64,000 bases of DNA, taken from Thiothrix sp. Its GTDB lineage: Bacteria; Pseudomonadota; Gammaproteobacteria; Thiotrichales; Thiotrichaceae. The DNA lies in contig SSFA01000008.1 of NCBI GenBank assembly GCA_008015155.1, forward strand, positions 310,001 through 374,000, given 5' to 3'. The translations under genes and the position numbers were made by a program. Below are positions 24,643 through 31,862 of this stretch, piece after piece. The notes beneath the pieces were generated by a model. That model was not told where the DNA came from. It did no database searches and worked only from the letters and a program-made list of their open reading frames with translations. How positions within the stretch are numbered: the stretch's first letter is position 1; each line of letters begins with the position of its first letter.

Positions 24643-24951
24643 CTATAAATGTTCAATAAACGCAGCCTTCACGATAGCTGCCCGATGTTTAGGCTTAGCT
24701 TTAAGCACTAGCTTTAATGAGCTTTTCTCAGATGCATTCACTCCTTTAAGCTCGCCTTTCAAAGCATCTTTTAAATAGTCCGTTACCGCTGCATTAGGGT
24801 CAGCACCAAACTGGCTCACTAGCAGCAAGTTGGACTGCACATCAGCTAACCGACGCTCTTGTTCAGCTTGCTGTATTGACTGCTGCATATCTGCTGTAAT
24901 CGCCAACTTCTTTTGAACCACAGGCTTTCCACTTTGGTAGTTAATTAACAT
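24643..24951 (-). CDS. Hypothetical helical phage protein
   Basis: 102 residues, mainly helical, lysine-rich near the end (KLVLKAKPKHRAAIVKAAF). Overlaps the preceding gene by 11 bases. No family recognised. Confidence 0.45.
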   Translation of the reverse strand: MLINYQSGKPVVQKKLAITADMQQSIQQAEQERRLADVQSNLLLVSQFGADPNAAVTDYLKDALKGELKGVNASEKSSLKLVLKAKPKHRAAIVKAAFIEHL

Positions 24952-25198
24952 TGCCTAGCACCCTTTCTGCATAGCGCTTGCGTGAATCATTTGCATTAAG
25001 TTTACTCATTGATTGCAGTAGCTCTTCTCTATATTCGCTTGATCCCTTTTTTATGAAATCGCAATCGGCAATATCAGCAATCGTCTCGGGCCAACCTGCT
25101 GGGCAAATCCTCCCTGTTTCATAATCTGCATAACAAACTGTCCATGTTTCTTGGCTAGGACGATGAAAAACGGTGTCACCTGTATCTATTCTTTCCAT
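24941..25198 (-). CDS. Hypothetical phage protein, small beta-barrel-like
   Basis: 85 residues. GDTVFHRPSQETWTVCYADYETGRICPAGWPE reads like a short SH3-type barrel with a Trp-rich turn, as in several phage early proteins. It has a charged helical C-terminus. Function unknown. Confidence 0.5.
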   Translation of the reverse strand: MERIDTGDTVFHRPSQETWTVCYADYETGRICPAGWPETIADIADCDFIKKGSSEYREELLQSMSKLNANDSRKRYAERVLGNVN

Positions 25199-25208
25199 GC
25201 CTCATAAC

Positions 25209-25406
25209 TCACCAATCATTAAAAATGTAATAATCAACTTTAATTCCACTCGCCTTTGCACAGATTTCCTTCAGTTTCTGCTGAGCCTTTAGCACCTGAT
25301 TCGGCGTGTACTTTGGTATATTTCGCCACTCAGACGGCAACCAGTGTCTAGGTTGCCCTTTGCTGTACTGGCTGCGCTGGCGTTGTAGGCGCTTGGAGAG
25401 TCTCAT
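25209..25406 (-). CDS. Small basic phage protein
   Basis: 65 residues, Arg/Lys/Gln-rich (RLQRQRSQYSKGQPRHWLPSEW), with overlap of 4 bases with the upstream gene. A nucleic-acid-binding role is likely from composition. No family recognised. Confidence 0.45.
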   Translation of the reverse strand: MRLSKRLQRQRSQYSKGQPRHWLPSEWRNIPKYTPNQVLKAQQKLKEICAKASGIKVDYYIFNDW

Positions 25407-25720
25407 AGCAAGCTCACAGCAGGCTTCTCGACATAATCATTGGAGTTTTCTTTACGCCACAAATGCAAGGCATGCGGATGTAAATTGACGTACTCACTTT
25501 TTGCGGGATGAAATTGAATAACCATATCCTCCTCATCCCACGTGGGGCAGCGATTACCTAGGGATACACTGACATGCTCCCAACCCTCTTCAACGCTAGC
25601 GATGACTTTTAATGCCTGCTTGAGCTTAAGTGACTGGATAAAGAAAGCCCCACCCCGCTTGGCTACAAACTCATCATTCAGCAGCCCCTTCAGCTGGTAT
25701 TGCTTAGGCAGTTTGAACAT
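25403..25720 (-). CDS. DUF7694-like phage protein
   Basis: 105 residues. WEHVSVSLGNRCPTWDEEDMVIQFHP, SEYVN, HALHLWR fits the conserved pattern of the DUF7694 domain found in phages and phage-related islands. Function unknown. It overlaps both neighbours by a few bases, so it is translated with them. Confidence 0.7.
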   Translation of the reverse strand: MFKLPKQYQLKGLLNDEFVAKRGGAFFIQSLKLKQALKVIASVEEGWEHVSVSLGNRCPTWDEEDMVIQFHPAKSEYVNLHPHALHLWRKENSNDYVEKPAVSLL

Positions 25721-25925
25721 GAGTACTCACCCTACGAACGCGCGCGATATTCACTGGATACGGCTCCCCTTCCACATCCACCACATTGGCCCCAAAGAAT
25801 CGGCGAGCCTCTTGAGTGATGCGCGTTCTGACGGGGGGCTTATTAGAAATAGAAAGCAGCTCAACGTCCGCACCTACTGGATATGACTGATTAAACTCCG
25901 TTATTTGCTTACTACGAGTACTCAC
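25704..25925 (-). CDS. Hypothetical small phage protein
   Basis: 73 residues, beta-rich and basic at the end (NIARVRRVSTHVQ). Coupled to both neighbours (one-base and 17-base overlaps). No family recognised. Confidence 0.45.
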   Translation of the reverse strand: MSTRSKQITEFNQSYPVGADVELLSISNKPPVRTRITQEARRFFGANVVDVEGEPYPVNIARVRRVSTHVQTA

Positions 25926-26197
25926 TATTCAACCTCCTGAGCGTCTTGAACATCACTTATCAATGAAAAGCTAAACACCACTTGGTTAGTCGGTTGGTTA
26001 TAATTAGAGACATAAGTAATGCTGGCCTGCTGCCGCCGACCTGTTTCACCTGTTTGCTTATCAAACTCGATGAATACCACCGTATCACCGCGCTGGAATC
26101 CACGATCTGAGTTATCGCGGATCTCGAATTTTTTCTCACCCCGTATCAGCGGAATGAAATAACAAGGATAAATTTTTAAGTGGTGAATCATTGGCAT
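25925..26197 (-). CDS. DUF3850/ASCH-like RNA-binding-fold protein
   Basis: 90 residues. HHLKIYPCYFIPLIRGEKKFEIRDNSDRGFQRGDTVVFIEFD matches DUF3850, a small ASCH/PUA-like domain with a Glu-Ile-Arg core and Gly-Asp turn. ASCH domains bind RNA or nucleotides; in phages the role is unknown. Starts inside the end of the cytosine methyltransferase gene. Confidence 0.75.
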   Translation of the reverse strand: MPMIHHLKIYPCYFIPLIRGEKKFEIRDNSDRGFQRGDTVVFIEFDKQTGETGRRQQASITYVSNYNQPTNQVVFSFSLISDVQDAQEVE

Positions 26198-27078
26198 TCC
26201 TTCGCACTTTTATGGAAATAACGATTAAGCTGCTGCCCTATCCAGTGACCTACTTGAACAGACACACCATTACCAATTTGACGATAAGCCGATGTTTCTG
26301 AAACTGGAAACTCAAACCAGTCGGGAACACCCTGCAAGCGTGCATACTCACGTACTGAATAGGGCCTAACGCCCAGCGGAAATCGCTTATCCACTACTAA
26401 TCTGGTGCTTTTATCTTTGGCATAATGAGCCACACATGTTGGGGCTAAATCACCTTTTGCTGGGTCGCTAATGATCGGCTTATCTCGATAACCCCCTTCC
26501 ATTCGGGTTTTTACAGCCGATGGAATATTCACTACAGGATCGCGCTCTAAAATATCGGCTAGTGTGCTAGCTTTTAGAGCAATTGGAACATTAGGGTTAA
26601 ATGGTTTTCTTGTACCAAATATAATTAAGCGATCACGCTTTTGTGGTAGCCATGTTTGTGATTTTATTGGGCAAAAAACTTTTACATGATAGTCGGGTAG
26701 CTGGGTCATGGCTTCCATAACAACCGGGAATCTTCGCATGCCTGGTACGTTTTCTAGTACATAGACCTCCGGTTTTTTTACTGCCAGATGCCTGAGAGCG
26801 TGTAGATATAACTCATCACCAGTTCTCGTGCCTGATATATCAGCAATTGGGCTGTACTTAGCGCATGGATAAGTAAAGACCATAACATCACAATCCAACT
26901 GTTTTTTTACTAACTCTTGTGTAATGTCGCATTGCTTAATGTGATCGCCTAAATTATGTTGATATGTTTTTACTGCATCAGCATCTAACTCAAATGCAGA
27001 TTTAATAGTTACCCCAGCTTGTAGTAGACCAATATCCATCAAGCCAGCACCGGAAAAATAAGAGTTAACGGTAATCAT
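26188..27078 (-). CDS. DNA C5-cytosine methyltransferase
   Basis: 296 residues. Motif I FSGAGLMDIG (8-17), the catalytic Cys in YPCAKYS (Cys72), motif VI ENV (109-111), motif VIII QKRDRL and motif X GNGVS are present in order. The usual PCQ after the catalytic Cys is PCA, which is rare. The target recognition region is short (about residues 165-245). With the NPPY enzyme at 16564 the phage could modify both bases. It may protect phage DNA from host restriction. Coupled to the loader gene by 4 bases. Confidence 0.9.
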   Translation of the reverse strand: MITVNSYFSGAGLMDIGLLQAGVTIKSAFELDADAVKTYQHNLGDHIKQCDITQELVKKQLDCDVMVFTYPCAKYSPIADISGTRTGDELYLHALRHLAVKKPEVYVLENVPGMRRFPVVMEAMTQLPDYHVKVFCPIKSQTWLPQKRDRLIIFGTRKPFNPNVPIALKASTLADILERDPVVNIPSAVKTRMEGGYRDKPIISDPAKGDLAPTCVAHYAKDKSTRLVVDKRFPLGVRPYSVREYARLQGVPDWFEFPVSETSAYRQIGNGVSVQVGHWIGQQLNRYFHKSAKECQ

Positions 27079-27845
27079 TTGTGAACCTTTTGGTCATGAC
27101 TCAACCGATAATCCCCCCAAGCACATTCAAATATGCTGCAATGCTCTAGCAAGCGTGAGTACACACGATCACCCAGTATCTCTGGGAAAACACTCACGGA
27201 CTGATTGCTAATCAAGAGTGTGGATAGGTTTTTGTTGTAGCGATGGCTAATAATCGTATTGATAATCTCGCGGTCTTTATCGCTGAAACCTGATGCCCCT
27301 ACCTCGTCAAGTACTAGAAAGACTGTTTCACCGAATAAGTTCAGAAGGTCATTCTCAGCAAACTGGCGAGTTGTCCAATTGCCTTTAATAAGACTCAGTA
27401 CCGTGGCGCACTCCACGTATAAAGCCTCTTGCCCAGCTTGTTGAATAGCATTGAGCGTAGCGACTGCCATGTGAGTCTTACCTGTACCGGTACTCCCAGA
27501 AAGAATCAGATTTCCTACTACGTTTTTTGAAAACTGCATAACGCTTGCTTTCACTTTGGCCGCTTCAGCACAGGTCGGCACGTAGCTTTTAAAACTCGCG
27601 TGAAGTAATTTCGCTGGCACACCGTTAGGATTCGTGTGGTCAAGTTTCAGTGCTGAACGACGTAGCGTGGCGCGATCTTTAACCTGTGCATTACGTAACT
27701 CAACTGCCTGAGCCTCACGATCCGCTTTTAGTTCTGCCTGAATCGCTACAGTACGCTCAGCCATCAGCTGCTCATAACTGATAGCTGGTTGATTAGCATA
27801 CTGCTCTTGAATTACTAGCCAGTCATACGCATTACTTGCCGACAT
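27075..27845 (-). CDS. DnaC-like AAA+ helicase loader
   Basis: 256 residues from the ATG at 27845 (AGGAG seven bases before). Walker A GSTGTGKT is at 117-124 and Walker B VFLVLDEVGAS near 172. A basic, helical N-terminal region is typical of DnaC/IstB-like loaders. Loads the host replicative helicase at the phage origin together with the O-like protein encoded just upstream. Confidence 0.85.
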   Translation of the reverse strand: MSASNAYDWLVIQEQYANQPAISYEQLMAERTVAIQAELKADREAQAVELRNAQVKDRATLRRSALKLDHTNPNGVPAKLLHASFKSYVPTCAEAAKVKASVMQFSKNVVGNLILSGSTGTGKTHMAVATLNAIQQAGQEALYVECATVLSLIKGNWTTRQFAENDLLNLFGETVFLVLDEVGASGFSDKDREIINTIISHRYNKNLSTLLISNQSVSVFPEILGDRVYSRLLEHCSIFECAWGDYRLSHDQKVHK

Positions 27846-28836
27846 TATCAATCTCCTCTTGCAGCGCCTCGATTTCTTTCAGCAATCGTGCTAACTCTTC
27901 AGGGTCATCCTCTGTGGCTGGCTGAGTTGCTTTATGTGATTCCCATGCTGCATTAATTCCGCAGAATGGGCTTTTCATGGAGGTTTTTGGCGAAGCGCTA
28001 GGCACCACAATTTTTATCCACTCGTTATCCATCGTATGCTTGATAGCCGCTTCCATCGCCTCCTTGCTTGATAACTCTGCCAGTACGTTGATTTGAGCTT
28101 GCAAGCCCTGTGTACTCTTAATCGGTTTTTTGATAACGGTGTGGCGGTATTTGAGATAGCTCAGCAGGAATCCCTTCGGTACATGCTTGCAATCGCAGTC
28201 GTTGATTAGCTCTTTCATAGTTAGTTCAGTCGCCTCGGTAATCTCACCGCGTTTAGCATGAGTGCGTTTAGCAGGCTCGATAGGTTTGCTTTCAGGCTCT
28301 ACAGGCTCAATGACTGTTTCTGCTAGTTCGATAGCTTGACTTGCAAGGGATGAATCACTCACGTCCCCCTGTGGGGGGACTATAGGGGGGATATTATTTA
28401 TATTTTCTTTAATACTTTCTTTAGAGGGTGCAAATTCTGCACTACCAATATGCAAATTCTGCACTACCCCTAGTGAATTATTTGCACTAGGTGGTGCAAA
28501 TTCTGCACCACTATATAAATCAATGATTTGATAGCTGTTCATGGTATTAATACCATCAGCTTTGCCACGGACAACTGACAAAAAACCATTGTTTTCTAAT
28601 GCGGCAATAATGTTAAAAGCTGATCGACGTGAAATTGAAGCATGGTCAGCAATCTGCGATATGCTTAGCTCACATTGGGTACGCTGATAACCGTAGGTGA
28701 AGCGAGCAATCACAAGCAGCACCGCTTTTTCAGCAGGCGGTATTTTCAACGTGATGAGTTTGTTAGGAACCTGTGTGTACTCGGTCATAACCTGACCTTT
28801 GTTATAGAGTTGTTTTGTGTAGGCTATTCTGCTCAT
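27832..28836 (-). CDS. Phage replication initiation protein, O-like
   Basis: 334 residues. The ATG at 28836 overlaps the previous stop by 4 bases (ATGA). The N-terminus (residues about 15-95) is a winged-helix domain with the phage O pattern (VPNKLI... PAEKAVLLVIARFTYGYQR... ISQIADHASISRRSAFNIIAALENNGFL). A linker rich in Pro/Glu/Ser follows, then a helical C-terminus (EAAIKHTMDNEWIKI) likely contacting the helicase loader. The binding origin probably lies in or near this gene, as in lambda, but no iterons were seen in it. Confidence 0.75.
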   Translation of the reverse strand: MSRIAYTKQLYNKGQVMTEYTQVPNKLITLKIPPAEKAVLLVIARFTYGYQRTQCELSISQIADHASISRRSAFNIIAALENNGFLSVVRGKADGINTMNSYQIIDLYSGAEFAPPSANNSLGVVQNLHIGSAEFAPSKESIKENINNIPPIVPPQGDVSDSSLASQAIELAETVIEPVEPESKPIEPAKRTHAKRGEITEATELTMKELINDCDCKHVPKGFLLSYLKYRHTVIKKPIKSTQGLQAQINVLAELSSKEAMEAAIKHTMDNEWIKIVVPSASPKTSMKSPFCGINAAWESHKATQPATEDDPEELARLLKEIEALQEEIDNVGK

Positions 28837-29318
28837 GCCCATACCTCCTTCATCGCCTTTTCAAGCTCACGCTGAGCAAGATACGCTTCAAGCTGTTTAC
28901 GTCCTGCAATGGGCTTTAACTTCGACTTAGGGATGTTTAAATCACGCTGCCACTCATCAGGATCAACCGCAACGGGAGGCGGGGCTGGCTTCTTAGGTTG
29001 ACTGATAACAGGGGGATTCTCGGACAGAAGAACATTGTTAGTCATTGGACGCGCTGGATTGCCAGCCACTCGGTAATAGCGATTCGGACTTTTGGCGTTT
29101 TTAACAGTGTCATAAACGAGAGTCTGGTCATCGACCATGCCGCGAATGACCTGCTGAATAAAGCGCGGCTTGATGGGCTTGCCGTCGTTACGCGAGTAAT
29201 TCGCTTGGATCACTCCCGCTATTTCCGAATAACTGACCGCACCAGTACGCTTAGCAATAATGTCGATAATGATTTCACGCAATGTTTTTGCTGATTTTTC
29301 CTGAGTTTGTGCTATCAT
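28833..29318 (-). CDS. Hypothetical early protein with winged-helix-like N-terminus
   Basis: 161 residues from the ATG at 29318. Residues about 10-75 (REIIIDIIAKRTGAVSYSEIAGVIQANYSRND... RFIQQVIRGMV) look like a winged helix. A Pro-rich linker and a charged helical end follow. It overlaps the O-like gene by 4 bases. A terminator-like hairpin at 29339-29378 sits just before the start, so the longer ORF upstream is rejected. Probably a replication accessory or regulator. Confidence 0.55.
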   Translation of the reverse strand: MIAQTQEKSAKTLREIIIDIIAKRTGAVSYSEIAGVIQANYSRNDGKPIKPRFIQQVIRGMVDDQTLVYDTVKNAKSPNRYYRVAGNPARPMTNNVLLSENPPVISQPKKPAPPPVAVDPDEWQRDLNIPKSKLKPIAGRKQLEAYLAQRELEKAMKEVWA

Positions 29319-29338
29319 TTGTTTATCTCTGATGTTTA

Positions 29339-29378
29339 AAAACCGCTTTCTGAATCCACTCTGAAGCGGTTTTTTTTC
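29339..29378. terminator. Bidirectional terminator-like hairpin in the leftward early operon
   Basis: Inverted repeat AACCGCTT/AAGCGGTT with a 13-base loop, T-run on both sides. It lies between the tRNA/leader region and the replication genes. Transcripts from the 30,345 promoter must pass it. Confidence 0.7.
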
Positions 29379-29426
29379 GCCCTTAGAAAAGACCCGCCTC
29401 ATTAGAAGCGGGTAATGCAAGGATGA

Positions 29427-29510
29427 AGGGCTTTTACATCTTTGCAGAGGGAATCTTTAAACAGGACTCTCGCTGTCAGGAGGAGAGGAGGAGTCAACAG
29501 CGAAAGCCCT
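29427..29510. other. Structured RNA candidate in the leftward early operon
   Basis: Nested inverted repeats: AGGGCTTT/AAAGCCCT outside and CGCTGT/ACAGCG inside, with a GA-rich loop containing AGGAGGAGAGGAGGAG. A GACTC/GAGTC pairing competes with the inner stem. It has no coding frame of note. It may be a leader element, antitermination site or small RNA; the strand is uncertain. Confidence 0.4.
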
Positions 29511-29631
29511 AATTAAAAACATCACTTTTTTGCCTCGGCGCACAGTGAGAACGCTCGACTCAGGGAAGCGACCAGTCCAACCCCTGTTCTGGTCAGGCAC
29601 GGGCAGAGTGTCAGCATTCACCCGTTTTTAT

Positions 29632-29707
29632 TGGTGCATCAAGCAGGAGTTGAACCTGCGACACCCTGTTTTTCGGACAGGTGCTCTACCAACTGAGCTA
29701 CTGATGC
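29632..29707 (-). tRNA. Phage tRNA-Phe(GAA) with C33
   Basis: Full cloverleaf of 76 bases with encoded CCA: acceptor GCATCAG/TTGATGC, D arm GCTC/GAGC, anticodon stem CCTGT/ACAGG, T arm GCAGG/CCTGC with TTCAACT loop. The anticodon loop is CCGAAAA, so the anticodon is GAA, but position 33 is C instead of the nearly universal U. It sits in the leftward early operon between a membrane peptide gene and the structured leader. It could top up Phe decoding or avoid a host tRNA nuclease. Confidence 0.8.
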
Positions 29708-29771
29708 GAAAACCTAAAGCCTTTTTATGAGTTTGCTCAGCTCAAAGCAGTTTTACGACCTGCTCAGGTAA

Positions 29772-29930
29772 TTAGTAACCATCCATATCAGGCGCAAAAA
29801 TCACTGCCCCCAAAATCACCATCCCGATTACAAATGGAGCTAATGCGAGCGCGATTACCCCGACGATGATCCATCCAACAATGCCAAACATCATCAGGAT
29901 AAAAAGCGCTGCATCTCTCAGAAACCCCAT
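29772..29930 (-). CDS. Small two-span membrane protein
   Basis: 52 residues, almost wholly hydrophobic (ALFILMMFGIVGWIIVGVI, then LAPFVIGMVILGAVIF). The stop of the previous gene overlaps its start as TAATG, and GAGG precedes it, so translation is coupled. No family recognised. Perhaps an early membrane effector. Confidence 0.55.
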   Translation of the reverse strand: MGFLRDAALFILMMFGIVGWIIVGVIALALAPFVIGMVILGAVIFAPDMDGY

Positions 29931-30136
29931 TACGTCCTCTTATCTCCCAATTGTCGGCTGCTGCTCGTTTGCAACAGATATTGATGCTGAACTACAAACT
30001 CCTGTATCACTGGAGTTAGCAGCTTGTTGATACTCTGTTTCTGTGAGTGCGCCATCTGGTATAGATGCTGGGCTTCCTGTTCTGTCACTCTCAACGTGAG
30101 CGGGACAACAAGTGGTTTCTGTGGCTTCCGTGCCAT
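29930..30136 (-). CDS. Small ribbon-helix-helix-like DNA-binding protein
   Basis: 68 residues from the ATG at 30136 (GGAG 8 bases before). PLVVPLTLRVTEQEAQHLYQMAHSQKQSINKLLTPVIQEFV fits a ribbon-helix-helix: a beta-strand with basic residue pattern, then two helices. It overlaps another reading frame (29940-30338) over about 200 bases and is coupled to the membrane peptide at 29930. Candidate early regulator such as an anti-repressor. Confidence 0.5.
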   Translation of the reverse strand: MARKPQKPLVVPLTLRVTEQEAQHLYQMAHSQKQSINKLLTPVIQEFVVQHQYLLQTSSSRQLGDKRT

Positions 30137-30338
30137 GTGGGGTCTCCAAGTTGGCCCCCTGTTTTTTCCTGAGAAAATCATAGATTCGCTGTACTTTCGT
30201 CACACCTGGGTCTTGGAAATATCCATCCTTAAACTTGTAAAGCCAGCGAAGCTCAACCTTGGCTGAGACGGCAATCTCTGCTAGTGGTATAGAGGTGCTT
30301 CTCAGCATGTCTGTTGTTGTGCTTAACCAAGTATTCAT
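29940..30338 (-). CDS. Cro-like XRE regulator candidate, leaderless
   Basis: 132 residues, but only about the first 75 look like a protein: an XRE/Cro-like helix-turn-helix (TSIPLAEIAVSAKVELRWLYKFKDG). The rest may only shadow the overlapping ribbon-helix-helix gene. The ATG at 30338 coincides with the expected start point of a promoter at 30345-30373 and has no ribosome site, so a leaderless transcript is likely. By position, opposite the repressor gene, it is the Cro counterpart. Confidence 0.5.
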   Translation of the reverse strand: MNTWLSTTTDMLRSTSIPLAEIAVSAKVELRWLYKFKDGYFQDPGVTKVQRIYDFLRKKQGANLETPHGTEATETTCCPAHVESDRTGSPASIPDGALTETEYQQAANSSDTGVCSSASISVANEQQPTIGR

Positions 30339-30344
30339 GTGCAT

Positions 30345-30373
30345 AGATTAGAACAATTGTTCAATAATTGCAA
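30345..30373 (-). promoter_or_regulatory. Leftward early promoter with operator inside
   Basis: Leftward -35 TTGCAA (30368-30373), 17-base spacer, -10 TAATCT (30345-30350). The spacer contains the palindrome GAACAATTGTTC (30351-30362). A second copy, GAACCATTGTTC, lies at 30383-30394, 32 bases away centre to centre. Confidence 0.6.
30351..30362. promoter_or_regulatory. Operator, family 1
   Basis: Perfect palindrome GAACAATTGTTC between the leftward -35 and -10. Recurs at 33639-33650 and as close variants at 30383-30394 and 33672-33683. Probably bound by the XRE repressor encoded at 30437. Confidence 0.65.
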
Positions 30374-30382
30374 ATAAAATAA

Positions 30383-30394
30383 GAACCATTGTTC
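30383..30394. promoter_or_regulatory. Operator, family 1 (variant)
   Basis: GAACCATTGTTC, one mismatch from the palindrome, 32 bases from the first site. It lies 43 bases before the repressor ATG, so it may also control the repressor's own promoter. Confidence 0.55.
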
Positions 30395-30436
30395 TGTAAA
30401 TTTGAATTAAAATTCAATCAAACTTTTAGGTGAGTC

Positions 30437-30778
30437 ATGATGGATGAATTAGAAATAAGGAGAATTTTCGCTGCGAACTTGAAATTGGTAATGGATAGAA
30501 ATGATCTAAATGCCAAAGATGTTGAGCGACGAACTGGCGTTACTAGCAGAATGGTTGGTTATATTTTAAATATAGAACGGTCGCCAACAATAGATATTAT
30601 CAGAAAGCTGTCTGTAGGCCTGCGAGTGCCGATTAGTGATTTTTTTTCAAGTGACGATGGCTCTTATAAGGTCAGCATAGCCGACTTTGAGCATCTTGAG
30701 CTATTGAACAAGATGACCCAAGAAGAGCGCGAGGAATTGGAACGCTACGCTAACTATCTCATCGAGAAGCGATCATAG
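30437..30778 (+). CDS. XRE-family repressor (CI-like, no peptidase domain)
   Basis: 113 residues. Helix-turn-helix at about residues 22-50 (LNAKDVERRTGVTSRMVGYILNIERSPTID), then a helical dimerisation tail (HLELLNKMTQEEREELERYANYLIEKR). It lacks a LexA-type peptidase domain, so induction by RecA-stimulated self-cleavage is not expected. Divergent from the Cro-like gene with operators between, it is the prime candidate for the lysogeny repressor. Confidence 0.8.
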   Translation: MMDELEIRRIFAANLKLVMDRNDLNAKDVERRTGVTSRMVGYILNIERSPTIDIIRKLSVGLRVPISDFFSSDDGSYKVSIADFEHLELLNKMTQEEREELERYANYLIEKRS

Positions 30779-30899
30779 ACAAAGCCTTTTCATTGACCAT
30801 ACGCTTCTCATCATCGCTCAAAATAAACCAGTATTTAGGTAGCCTATTTATTTTTTTATCATTAACTGACTTCCGTTTTTTAGCACTTACTTTACCCAT
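30759..30899 (-). CDS. Small basic protein antisense to repressor end
   Basis: 46 residues, Lys/Arg-rich start (GKVSAKKRKSVNDKKINRL) and a short acidic helix. AGGGG lies 7 bases before the ATG. It overlaps the last 20 bases of the repressor gene on the opposite strand. No family recognised. Confidence 0.45.
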   Translation of the reverse strand: MGKVSAKKRKSVNDKKINRLPKYWFILSDDEKRMVNEKALSMIASR

Positions 30900-31044
30900 T
30901 CTGTACCCCTGTTTAGTTGGTGACAGAGGGTGATAGTTGGTGGTTTTGACTGTTTCTGCTTCGCATTCCTGTTCCTACAAGCAGGGGAATGTGGGATTCC
31001 CGAAGCGCCGGACTTCATCCGGTTGGTTTACATGAGGACTAATC

Positions 31045-31143
31045 ATGACAACCAAGAAAAAATGCGGATGCAAAACCCCGTCAAGTAAGCCAAAGACGGT
31101 CACCGTCAAAACTTACAAGCGGGCTAAGCCTCGTAAATGCTAA
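31045..31143 (+). CDS. 32-residue basic protein with CGC motif
   Basis: 32 residues with ten lysines and arginines, a CGC motif after a Lys run and a C-terminal Cys (KKKCGCKTPSS... KPRKC). GAGG lies 8 bases before the ATG. Two hairpins (CATTCC/GGAATG and CCGG/CCGG) lie upstream. Possibly a nucleic-acid-binding micro-protein. Confidence 0.45.
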   Translation: MTTKKKCGCKTPSSKPKTVTVKTYKRAKPRKC

Positions 31144-31423
31144 TGTGAATTAGCCAGCCAAGACCACCATCTACCGCCTTCTATCTTATCAAAAAGGATA
31201 CCCTAAGTCGCGGCTGCTCTGACCCATGCAGCTAGTTTGTAGTTGTTACAGCTTAGACGCGGATAAGCGGGATTTGTTCGCTGATAAGTGGTGATTGTGA
31301 TTTTTGCACGGGCTGTTTAGAAATTAATAGGAGGAACTCGATTAATGCCAGTCCATACGACTCCAGCAACACCTGATTTGACGAACTTCAGCAAATCTCT
31401 TTGCCTATATCAAATAGCATCAA
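31144..31423. other. Gap without a convincing gene
   Basis: No good coding frame. A reading frame from 31345 has a ribosome site but runs antisense through the HAD gene and has no protein-like character. Nothing else recognised. Confidence 0.5.
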
Positions 31424-31741
31424 TCAAGGCATCGTCTCAACGGGTCGATTCAACCAAATATACATCGGCCTATCATCAACCCATATCCCGTTTTCTGGAA
31501 TATAACCTGCCGCCTCCATCGCCGCCCACTTATCTGCGTGATGCGCTGCCCAGACAATAGGCACATCCAGCCGCCCCATATCCTCGATCACATCCGCATC
31601 ATAATGGGAGTGTCCAAAGCGATTGGTACAGCACACCACGGCTAACCCATTAGACTTCCATATTTCAACAATGCTGTCCCACATCGGCTTATTGGTTGTA
31701 TAAGTTTCGTCGTAATCTAAAAAAATAATCTGGCCTGACAT
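31424..31741 (-). CDS. HAD-superfamily phosphatase
   Basis: 105 residues. Motif I FLDYDET (DxDxT type) is at residues 7-13, motif II CCTNR at about 37-41, and motif III/IV WVDDRP near residue 86-91. This small size without a cap domain resembles polynucleotide-kinase 3'-phosphatase or swiveling HAD proteins of phages. It lies in the cargo region between repressor and DUF488 gene and may repair or trim RNA or DNA ends. Confidence 0.75.
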   Translation of the reverse strand: MSGQIIFLDYDETYTTNKPMWDSIVEIWKSNGLAVVCCTNRFGHSHYDADVIEDMGRLDVPIVWAAHHADKWAAMEAAGYIPENGIWVDDRPMYIWLNRPVETMP

Positions 31742-31862
31742 AGCTTATTCATCTCATGCGTGAATCCATCGCATAGACTCGCGCCCAAAAAACCAGCACA
31801 ATACCCACAAACAACAACCCCTATGTAGAGAGTAAGTTTTAACTAAATAATAGGAACTTACT

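Noticed and set aside
29319-29420. Upstream extension of the gene at 28833.
   Set aside because: It passes through the terminator hairpin at 29339-29378; the ATG at 29318 is better.
29530-29730. Rightward reading frame of 66 codons.
   Set aside because: It runs across the tRNA-Phe gene and its end.
30437-30778. LexA-like self-cleaving repressor.
   Set aside because: The protein ends after the helical tail; there is no peptidase domain or Ser-Lys pair.
31345-31560. Rightward frame with AGGAGG upstream.
   Set aside because: It is antisense to the HAD gene and has no protein-like pattern.
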